Shown here: positions 23,926-33,299 of the stretch, in pieces
Layout: each line of letters starts with the position of its first letter
How positions within the stretch are numbered: position 1 is the first letter of the stretch
NCBI GenBank assembly: GCA_022592445.1
Contig: JABYQR010000003.1
Location: 62,001-126,000 of the forward strand
Reading direction: 5' to 3'
Origin: Cytidiella melzeri
Taxonomy: Eukaryota; Basidiomycota; Agaricomycetes; Polyporales; Irpicaceae
Length of the DNA: 64,000 bases
The notes under the pieces: model-generated
The model's database searches: none
What the model saw: only the letters and a program-made list of their open reading frames with translations
What the model was told of the DNA's origin: nothing
Program-made: the position numbers and the translations under genes

Positions 23926-25581
23926 ATGGCTGGTGGTCCCGCTGCAACTGGTCCTGGCCTCGGTGCCAATGCCCCAAAAAGCAACGTCGCAGGTATCCTC
24001 ATGGTGGCCTTTGCCGCCTTTGCTGGTATCCTCTTCGGTTATGATACCGGTACTATCTCTGGTGTCACCGCCATGAAGGACTGGCTCCGTCTCTTCGGAC
24101 AGCCCACCACCGATACAGTCACACACCCAACCGGATACTTCATCACCTCTGGTCACCAGTCCCTCGTCACATCCATCCTCTCCGCCGGTACCTTTGTTGG
24201 TCAGTAATATTAGTATTGCATTCGTTTTGTTGTCAGATGCTAACCCTGGCGCGTAGGTTCCCTCATCGGTGCTCCCGTTGCAGATAAACTTGGTCGTCGC
24301 GGGGGTGTCTTCCTCGCCTGCCTCGTCTTCTGCGCCGGTGTCGCCATCCAAGTCGGCTGCCACCAGTGGGCCGCCTTCATTATCGGTCGTGTCATTGCTG
24401 GTTTGGGTGTCGGTCTTGTCTCCACCCTCATCCCAATGTACCAATCCGAGTGTTCTCCCAAGTGGATCCGTGGTGCCGTCGTATCCGGCTACCAGTGGGC
24501 CATTACCATCGGTCTCCTCCTCGCCAACGTCATCAACAACGCGACCAAAGACCGTGACGATCACTCTGCATGGCGAATTCCTACCGGTATCCAACTCATC
24601 TGGGCCTTCATCCTCGTCTGTGGCATGCTCTATCTCCCCGAGTCACCCCGTTTCCTCGTCAAGAAGGGACGTGACGCCGACGCCATCCGTTCGCTCACTC
24701 GTCTCACATCCCTCTCTGCCACCGACCCAGAAGTTGAACTCGAAATCCAGGACATTCGCGCTTCGCTCGAAGAGGAGAGGCAGCTTGGCGAGAGCTCTTA
24801 CGCTGATTGCTTCCGCGCCGGCCACAACAAGATCGCCTTCCGTACACTCTCCGGTATCTTCATCCAGGCCTTCCAGCAGCTCACCGGTATCAACTTCATC
24901 TTCTACTACGGTACCACCTTCTTCCAAAATTCCGGCATCTCCGACCCCTTCCTCGTCTCCATCGCCACCGGCATCGTCAACGTGTTCATGACCTTGCCCG
25001 GTATGTGGGGTATTGAGAGGTTCGGTCGTCGTCCTCTCCTCATCTGGGGTGCCGTCGTCATGTGTGTGTGCGAGTACCTGGTCGCCATCATCGGTGTCAC
25101 CATCTCCGTCCACGACCAGTCCGGCCAAAAGGCACTCATCGCCCTTGTCTGCATCTACATCGCTGCCTTTGCATCCACATGGGGTCCCATCGCATGGGTC
25201 ATCGTCGGCGAGATCTTCCCTCTCAACGTCCGTGCCAAGGCCATCTCGCTTTGCACAGCTTCCAACTGGCTCTGGAATTTCGGTATCGGCTATGCTACCC
25301 CGTACCTCGTCAACACTGGTCCAGGTAACGCTGGTCTCCAAGTGAAGGTCTTCTTCCTCTGGGGTTCCACATGCCTCATGTGTGTGCTCTTCTCCATCTT
25401 CTGCATCCCCGAAACCAAGGGGCTGTCGTTGGAGCAGATCGACCTGCTCTACCAGAACTCGACGCCCTTGACCTCTGCCAGGTACAGGGAGGAGATCATT
25501 GCCAACGATGTTCACGTCGCCGACGTCAAGGGCATCGCACACCACGACGAGAAGGAGGATGCTGTTACAGAAAAGGTGTAA
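23926..25581 (+). CDS. MFS monosaccharide (hexose) transporter
   Basis: This is a sugar porter of the major facilitator superfamily that imports hexoses by proton symport or facilitation at the plasma membrane. Two exons (23926-24199 and 24257-25581) give 532 residues, normal for the family. Sugar-porter signatures are intact: GYDTGTISGV in TM1, DKLGRRGG, GRVIAGLGVG with PMYQSECSP, PESPRFLVKKGR, QQLTGINFIFYYG in TM7, ERFGRRPLL, GPIAWVIVGEIFPLNVR and PETKGLSLEQID. Codon use is strongly biased to C-ending codons compared with neighbours, a sign of high expression. The exact sugar cannot be told from sequence. It has its own TATA promoter and a long upstream region. Confidence 0.95.
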
Positions 25582-26361
25582 TGTGATGTAATGTTTTTTT
25601 GATATTTAAACTTGGCTCTTGCACGCACTGTAACGAAGGTCTTTGCACGCACGCACGCACGCATTTTAGTCTGTCTTAGGCTATACTCTTATGGTTGTAC
25701 GATTAGGTTGCACTCTTACATAGTATTTTTTTTCGTTACTCATCCCTTAGAGGATCGTTGTGAGCTTGAGCTGTGGGTCTTGAGGTCAGCCCACTTTCGT
25801 GGTGCGATCTTCGTGACTCCGACACGTCTTTGGCCATGGTTGGAATTCAGACGTGGTGGCCTGAAATCATACCTCCAGAGAGCAACCAAACGTTGTTGCT
25901 ACAGTATCACGAAGATCGAGGAGCTACAGGACATGCACATCTCCGACACTCATCTGTATTACACCATTCTCAAAAGATAGTCGTCCTTCTGAGTTCTCTA
26001 CCTCCGACATGACTTTGTTACCGGCACACAGCCGGGTAGCTTTGTTGAAAGTATTTTAAAGTGGCGTACGTTTCATTTCGAGGGTACTGTAAAAGCGAGG
26101 GAGTGGAACTCACTGTTTGAGATCATGTTCTAGTTGCAAGGAGTAAGCAAAAGATAGTTGCTTGCTGAGTGCTCACAGGGCTGTTGTTGACCGTTTGATC
26201 GTACAGGCTTTTGTCAGATGCGTAATTGCAGCTGTCCAACTACTCAACTATCAGAAACGTGTATTCCGGTTCTTGTTTTTTTTGGTCGCCAACATGAGAG
26301 TAGTAGCTCGAGAGAATAGACTCAATCTGTCCCGCACAACATGGGGAGCGATGCTCCGATG
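25582..26361. other. Convergent 3' intergenic region
   Basis: No gene was recognised. An (ACGC)n microsatellite lies at about 25645-25662. The genes on both sides end toward this interval. Confidence 0.5.
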
Positions 26362-26684
26362 TCATGAGCCGTCCAGCTGCTTTGACTGGCTAGGAACCTG
26401 CTGCACAGCTTCGTAAAGTGCCCGTTTCCGCTGCGACTCTACGAGCTCTTCCTCTCGCTTGCGCATCTTGTCCCGTCTTCGCTCGTCATCACGCAAGACA
26501 CCTTTGTACATAGTCTTTTTTTGGATTTAGTCAGGAGACTTGCATCCGTGGTGGCAGAGAGGAAATCCATGTGCGTTACCTCTGCCTCTTGCCGTTGCAT
26601 ATGATGCACTCCGTATATGATCCCTGCGGAGAGAACGATAGATCCTAGGAATGTAGTTTTGGCCAGGCGCGACATGACATTCAC
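26362..26684 (-). CDS. PET117: Cytochrome c oxidase assembly factor PET117
   Basis: Pet117 is a small mitochondrial inner-membrane protein needed for complex IV assembly; it helps couple heme a synthesis by Cox15. Exons are 26580-26684 and 26362-26514. The product is 85 residues, or 82 from the inner ATG at 26675. The N-terminus has the family's single membrane segment (MSRLAKTTFLGSIVLSAGII, then YGVHHMQRQEAE). The second exon starts TMYKGVLRDDERRRDKMRKR and ends with an ALYEAVQQVPS-type tail. The splice removes an in-frame stop-free but non-homologous stretch, and the junction restores the conserved xMYKGV block. Most of this gene is below usual ORF size cut-offs. Confidence 0.9.
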
Positions 26685-27548
26685 CGCCTGTTCTGTTTCG
26701 CGAAGTTGGTTGAAGTGAGTGAACGGTAGGCAGCGGCAAGCGCTGGTCGATATTACTAACTACTCCGAGGTCGCGAGCTCTTTCAACTAAACTGCTTCTT
26801 ATTGAGCTCTGCATGCAACACCGACGCAAATTATTCACTCTTGAGTCTCCTGTACAACGAAAGCAGCATCTAATCTTGTAGTGACCTTCCTGATGAGTTG
26901 AGCAGCTTACATGTGAGTTACATTCGCAATACCTACGCTCATGGACACACACCTTGAATGCAAAGAATATCAAACTAATTTCTACCACAGATGCCCAGTG
27001 TAAGGTAGCCATCTTGAATGAGAGCTCACTTGCACCACTGCCGGGCTGCGTGGCTCTCGCCTTTATTGCAACGCTGCAGTGGTCCATGGCGAAAATTCCC
27101 TCACCGTGTTCGACGATGAGATGCCCTCAGGTTGCCTCCAGCTGTCACAACAAACTGATCTGAGGTCGTCCACAACATGCATGACCGAGTGGCCGCTACT
27201 TGCAAGCTTATAATGTGCACGTGAGACGGACGGTCGAACGGTCGGGCAGAGATATGGCCGCAAAAGGCATGGCCGAGGGCTCGGTCGGGAGCGTTTCAAT
27301 GTTGGTACGGCTAGGTGTGAACCAGGGGGTGCTGCCTACTGTCATGATAGCTTCTATGCTCGGCGATGCTCAAGCTCGGCGTTGCTCCCTCCCTCGCTCG
27401 GCCTTCAGTTCACGAGTCAGGAGCGACACCGTGACAGACGCCAGACGAGGATGCAGGTTATATAGCCAAGCGTAAAGTATCATGGCACTAGCAACAAACA
27501 TCCCTTCGCAAAACAACTCAATCCTCGTCTTTGAATCTCTATCCCATT
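26685..27548. other. Divergent intergenic region, PET117 / NmrA-like
   Basis: No supported gene is present in this 864-base stretch. It should contain both promoters. A TATA-like gttatatagcc lies near 27460, about 90 bases before the NmrA-like ATG. Confidence 0.5.
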
Positions 27549-28854
27549 ATGACCAACCCCTCCAAGAAGCTCATCCTCGTCATTGGTGCCACTGGTGCCC
27601 AAGGTCTGGCAGTCATCGACAGCCTCCTGGCTCCCTCTGCAGACGGGAAGCCATCTCCATACACTGTTCGGGCTCTAACACGTAACACCACCAGTCAGCG
27701 TGCGCAAGATCTGGCCGCGAGGGGCGTAGAGTTAGTCAAAGGTGCGCTATTTGATTCCGATGAACTTCGTATAACTTATCTTTCTGTCCCTACCGCACCA
27801 TACAGGTGCATTTGATGACTTGAACGCGGTCAGAACTGCTTTTCAAGGAGTGTATGGAGCGTACGTCAACACCGATGGCTTCACCGTCGGAGAACAGAAG
27901 GAGATCTATGTCGGGATCAAGATTTTCGAGATTGCGAAACAGACAAAGTCGGTCAGGCACTATGTGTGGAGTAGCCTTGATAATACTCTCAAGGTATGTT
28001 GCTCACTGGATATAGAAGTAGAGCAAATATCTGATATCGTGACAGAAATCAAACTATGATCCTACCTATGGCTGCGAGCACACGAGTAAGTCAACTCTCT
28101 GCGAAGTCAAAGAGAACCACCGCTGATGCACTTCATACAGCCGCTAAAGGGAGAGTCGCTGAATGGATGAGCACCCAACCTTCGGACGCTAGCGAAGGAG
28201 GAATGGCGTGGAGCTGCCTCACAACAGGACCATACATGGAGATGTTGACGTTTGTACGTGAAAGTTCCCCGAACACGCGTTAGTGCTTCCTCACTCACGC
28301 AACTTTAGCCAACGCTCGGTCCGCTCAACAAACGCGCTGATGGCACCTACGTCTTCGCAAGTCCCATCGGCCAAGGACACGTGCCCATGATCGCCTTGAA
28401 AGACCTTGGGTTCTGGGCGCGGTACATTTATGACCACCGTGAGGAGGTTTCAGCCAAGGACCTCGAGGTCGTCAGCGAAATGGTCAGTTGGGACCACCTC
28501 GTCTCCGCTTTCACAGCTGTCACCGGGAAGAAGGCCGTTGCGCTTTATCAGTCGACAGATGATTGGATGAGCAACTTCAATGGAGTCGACGAACCTGTGG
28601 CTAGGAACTTTAGTCGTGGGGGCGGCACTACGACCTGGAGACAGAACTTTACGGCGTGGTGGGCGTCGTACAGAGACGATATCATCAAGAGAGACGTGGA
28701 TTGGGTCCGCAGCGTCCACCCTGGCACGTACACGGTCGAGAGGTGGATGAAAGAGAATGGCTATACGGGAGATGTGTTCAACTTGAGCCTCCTCAAGAAT
28801 GCTGAGGAAGGCGCAGGGATTAGGCCCATTCCTAGCATCGTCACTACCTTGTAA
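27549..28854 (+). CDS. NmrA-like NAD(P)-binding family protein
   Basis: This is an atypical short-chain dehydrogenase-like protein of the NmrA family: redox-sensing regulators or NAD(P)-dependent reductases. Five exons by hand: 27549-27741, 27806-27993, 28046-28085, 28141-28253 and 28309-28854, giving 359 residues with consistent phases. The Rossmann glycine motif is VIGATGAQG near the N-terminus. Then come VRALTRN, GAYVNTDGF, VRHYVWSSLDN and TTGPYMEML, as in NmrA-like proteins. The C-terminal half (WARYIYDHREEVSAKDLEVV) is the usual substrate-binding region. An in-frame ATG at 27531 could add six residues. The biological role cannot be assigned further. Confidence 0.9.
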
Positions 28855-28980
28855 CATTGTGGTCTTTAGTCTGATTTCGCCATATCTTTAATCATCTTGT
28901 AGTCGAGCACTAGCAATTAATCTATAGACTTGTTGCTGTTCAATGTTTAGCTATTGGTCCAATGTCAACGATGAATATGA

Positions 28981-30324
28981 TCAAGTGAAAATGCTAATAG
29001 CGGTGCTTTCCATACGTATAGGACGATTAAGCGGAAACGGTGGCCTGACCGCAGTGAACTGGACATCAACATTGTTTTCCACCAAGCCCGCCAATCCCTG
29101 TCGCATTCTATCATCAAACCAATCTTGCCACATTTGCCAGTTGATCGGCGCGTTTGAGCCCCAGAAAGATTCAAAAACGACCGTGCGAAGCCGAGGAAAT
29201 TTTCCTGGGAGCAACAACTCCTCTCGGAGGGAGACGAGGTCCATCGCAAACCTCCGACAGTACCATTGATAATATAGGTTGACATTGGAGGAAAGCTCTA
29301 ACCTCTCGAGGACCGTGTTGCTGTTGAACTTAGAGAGCACCCTGGTCACGTAGTCAGCTTCCAACCTAGTTGGGTCAATGTTACGGAGGATGAGAGTTCG
29401 GAGTTCGGTGTTGCATGACAGGTCGAGTAAGCCGTCAGATGAGTCGGATACTGCCAGGTACCAAGGGACATCGTCAGCTCAGTTACATGATACGAGCTAC
29501 GTAGCACGTACATCCAAGTCGCTGAGTTAATGTACAGGTGGTGGCAATAAGATTGCGGCTCCTCCGTGCTCAACAGAGAGCGTCAAGAAAGTCAGGTTCG
29601 CGCCAAGGCGACGGAGTGCAGCGGATTGGAAATGGATTTTACCACAACTGAGTTTGAATTCGAGCTGGCATCGGCCCAATCGAGTGGTAGAGCCATACAC
29701 GGGGTGCATCAACCAATTCGCCCATGACGAAAAATTGACGTCCCGGTTTCTAAATTGCCCTAGATCCAGCCGTGCGCGAGCAAGGGAGGCAGGTGCACGC
29801 GGGGCTTTGCATGCGGTGTCAACATAGGCGGGTGTGCAACCACTGCAAGTCGGAACCGTGTCCCTACAGCCGAATTTCTCCCATGAGCAGCCGATAAGAT
29901 TGAGGTTTGGGAGGCGTGAGAACGACGAGACGAATTGGACGCACTCAGCGAACGTGTGCCACCAGTGGTCATGGACGATGAGCTTGGTGAGCTGCGAGCC
30001 ACAGCAGGCCACGAATTCCTTGACCTCTGCAGACGACAACCAGTCCTGGTCCGAGCTGAGCTTGCCGCCGTCGGACGATACAACGAGCTGCGTTGGAAAT
30101 TGTCGGAAATACGCCGTTGTGTTTGCATTGGCGGGGGCATTGTCAATAAAAATCGCCAACCTGCGCCTGAAGTTGGTACGAGTAATGCAAACGACGCGAT
30201 TAAGAGCTCGCTGGGCAAATGGCAGCCATTTGTGCTGAACTAGAGAGCACGCCCTGAGGTCACGGTGTATGTTCCACAACTCGGCTAGCAGGTGCGAGTC
30301 GAAGGGTACCCGCGAGTAGTCCAT
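28981..30324 (-). CDS. F-box/LRR-like protein, boundaries uncertain
   Basis: The N-terminal part reads AQLSAELIDLIIEQLAQMDY followed by LRACSLVQHKWLPFAQRAL, the F-box pattern common in the expanded agaricomycete F-box families (substrate adaptors of SCF ubiquitin ligases). The rest is leucine-rich and aligns with typical LRR-like tails (NTELRTLILRNIDPTRL, then TVLERLELSS). Two problems remain. The F-box frame runs upstream to a stop without a good ATG, so a 5' exon is missing or broken (an ATG exon at about 30500 does not join in phase). I also found no in-phase donor joining the 29.5-kb part to the 28.98-29.46-kb part. It is either a gene with unusual splicing or a pseudogene. Confidence 0.55.
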
Positions 30325-31161
30325 TTGTGCGAGTTGCTCGATGATCAGATCGATGAGTTCTGCTGAGAGCTGTGCACCACCGCGCTGGGGTGTGGCGGTT
30401 GCTTCTGTGAGTTGGTCGCTGTATGACTATGATCGATGGAGCTCACCTGAACTTGGAGCTGTTGGGGTACGCAGACTGCGCTTGTGGTAGTACTAGAACT
30501 CATGTTGGCCGTGTTATACCACTGCAAGTGGGAAGGAAAGGTTGCGATATACGTAGTCGTTCGGCTCTCATCTTATACACGAAAGATGTGAGCCTGAGGG
30601 CCAGAGCTGAAAAGCTACGGCCGCTCAGTCGCACAGATCTACCAGATAGTCGACCAGCTTCATTTTTCCGATCCTAAGACACCATTGTATGCTTGCCAGT
30701 GCGTGGACCGTCGCATGGCCATAAAGTACGCCACACGCGGTGCATGAGGACATCTGAAACAATGTCTGTCCTCTGTCTGTACCATTGTTTGTACAAGGTG
30801 CATCCGGGCCACCACGCCGAGAGGGCCAACTCTGCGACTACGGCTCATGCGCTGGCAATGGCCACGACGCATCTTGAGCGACACTACTGTACTAGATTTC
30901 GCGTCTAAGATATGATTATAACGATCATTGAGACTCCGGTCATTCATCAATATGGTTCACTTACACGAAAAAGAGGAGTTAAAAGTAACTCATAGAGAGC
31001 GAATACTCAGAGTACTCGAGTCTTTCAAACAGACTAATATCCGTGGCCCTGCACGGTTCCGTGCCACACTTTCAGTGGCTGATTGCGAAAACTCGTACGC
31101 GCCTTCTCCGGAGCTTCCAGAGAGCCTCGGCCGCGGCGGACAGCCTTCACCAGCGTGCAGC
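30325..31161. other. Intergenic region
   Basis: Apart from possible 5' sequence of the F-box-like gene near 30450-30500, I see nothing I can support. ORFs here are short and without family resemblance. Confidence 0.45.
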
Positions 31162-32640
31162 CTATGCAACAAAAGCATCCTATATCCGAGTCGTTGATCG
31201 CATTGACAGTTAGTGAAAGTATCTCAGGAGATATCGAATGAACTATAATGAACTTACCTGTGCTATACCCTCGGTATCGTGGTTAGAGCCCTCAGGAGGA
31301 TGTACGTCTAGTCCTCCGAGCTCGGAGCCATTACGTTCGTCCCCGCTACCGGCGCCTGGGTCATTGTACTCTGTTTGGAACCGCAACGACTCTCCCATTT
31401 TTCCGATGAGAATATCTGCTAAGAAGCGAATTATGGATTTTCGCGGTGCCGCACTCTCTTGGCTACTTCGGAGGTCTTCTGATGTGTGGTTTTCCTGCCG
31501 CAGATTGAGCGTGAAGCGGGAAATAATGATTGGTGGTATTCTATTCGGGAGATGAAACGTTAACGGTCACGAATCATACACGAACCATATGAGGCAAATC
31601 AGACTTGGGACAAACAACTTGGATGTCACGATCGAAATGCCAAATACGGAGAGGACTGGGGCTATGTTTGGCTGTAGGTACGTCAGCAGCTAAACTTCCG
31701 GGTCACAACAAGGCTGTCGACTTACTAAAGCGTTCACCAGTAGTGCAAAGGTGTTGAATCCCAGCAGTACTCTAGTGCATCGGTTACAATACGCCTCCAT
31801 GGAAGTGACTTGAAGCCAATAAGAAGCCATGATGGCACTCACATGAAGAATAGAGTGCCTATGGTTCACATGAGTTCAGGATCCATCTACACTACCAATA
31901 CGAGCGCATAACCATCAGCTTACCGTCCCGAATTAGAGTCTTACTCAGAGGAGCCTTAGGATTGAGGTGCGAAGCTTCTCGGACAGTTCCCATCGCCTTG
32001 GTCCAGGTCACTACCAGCACAATGACATTTGCGAGAACGACAGAACCACGGGTGCTGAACGACACTGTTGCGGCGAGCTCTGTCAGAAATCGCATGACAA
32101 ATGTAGCTATCTATGACATACATCTGCAGATACTGAATGTTAGAATTGGCGTGTTCTGTGGGAGCGGCTTACATACCCTAACACAGCCTTTCCAGACACA
32201 TTCAGAAGGGTGACGCGCTCTGAGACACCTAGACATTCAACAGAGGCTGCTATGTCGGAAAACTAGATGACACGAAGTCAGTACAAGGTCAAACTATCGC
32301 ATAAGGAGAGAATTTATTGTTCATTTACCAGATTTGTGGCAACGGGAACCATGTTGAAAGCGAATACCACTAAGAGCCAGGCATTGCGGCTGAAGAGTGC
32401 AAACACCCGTAGCCCGGCAAACACTTGCACAAAAAGTAGGCAACACAATGCTAGTAGCAAGCGTAAGTCAGAGAAACGGTCGGAGTGACTCACACGCTCC
32501 CATATGTACTCGAGAACTTGAACTTGACGATCAACCTCTGGGTCGTAACGCGTTGTATGTCATTCGTAGTATCTGCGCGCGACCTGCCTTCTACACGTAG
32601 CCGGCAGATTATGCCAGAAACATCACAGCAATGGTCATGT
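31162..32640 (-). CDS. DUF6533-like multi-pass membrane protein
   Basis: This is a multi-exon gene resembling agaricomycete DUF6533 proteins (short N-terminal domain, about six or seven membrane segments, unknown function). In order on the minus strand I see YDPEVDRQVQVLEYIWER (about 32515-32580), FVQVFAGLRVFALFSRNAWL, VFAFNMVPVATNL, SVVLANVIVLVVTWTKAMGT with ASHLNPKAPLSKTLIRDG, GFNTFALLVNALQPN, SKLFVPSLICLIW and a cytoplasmic tail with PPIIISRFTLNLRQENHTSE. The last exon is 31162-31179 (DAFVA and stop). Not all junctions close in phase and the start is not found, so the 5' limit is approximate and the gene may be damaged. Confidence 0.6.
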
Positions 32641-33139
32641 CGGGTTCAGGGGATGAGCAATCCAAGAGCTCAAAGCGGTCAGCAATAGCGACGCACATAG
32701 AAAGCTGGCTGCTGCTTTCAAGCCTTTTCCTAGGATACCGAAAGCATTGGAACAAGATTGTAGGACGTGGTAGGACGCCGTGGTGCTGTGCGAATGCAAA
32801 CAGTTAAGAGCCACATTACCGTGAGCGCCAAAATCGCCGGTCCCCAAGACGCCACAAAGCTCACCCTACTATTTTTGACTGGGATCAATTAGCGCGGAAG
32901 TTCTCGATCTTCAACCACCGCTTTGCACCGTCCTGCGCAGGTAAGCATTCTGTGTGTGATGGTTATCGGTTTGGTAGCAGTAAGAAATTGGATAATTGGA
33001 ATATACCGGTACTAGTCGAGAACAACTAAGGAAGACGAGGAAGATAATCCGAGCAGCGTCTGCTCTGTTTACGAATCGCCAACATTACGAAAAAGGACTA
33101 CGTGTATCTGTCCTATAAAACGATATCAAACTACTTCGG
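32641..33139. other. Intergenic region between DUF6533-like gene and kinase-like copy 2
   Basis: It may include the missing 5' exon of the DUF6533-like gene. Otherwise nothing was recognised. Confidence 0.4.
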
Positions 33140-33299
33140 TAAAAGCGGAGAAGACCGGGAGGAGAGAGCGAAGAATGGAATGGAAAGAGAGTAATGGACA
33201 GGAAAGGGAAGGGAAGAGACGAAAAAGAAAAAGAAGACAGGAAAGGAAAGGACAAGAGACATAATAGAGGAGAGAAAAAAAGAAAAAAAGACAAGAAAC
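33140..33299 (+). repeat. Long purine-rich tract
   Basis: About 160 bases are almost all A and G on the plus strand, interrupted by a few pyrimidines, with runs such as GGAAAGGGAAGGGAAGAGA. It lies immediately after the stop codon of kinase-like copy 2, in its presumed 3' UTR. A shorter mirror tract follows copy 1 at about 14055-14108. Confidence 0.9.

Noticed and set aside
23920..25545. Long open frames on the minus strand (224 and 300 codons) inside the sugar transporter
   Set aside because: They mirror the strong C-ending codon bias of the transporter; they are antisense shadows.
25645..25662. (ACGC)n stretch
   Set aside because: Ordinary short microsatellite, no sign of function.
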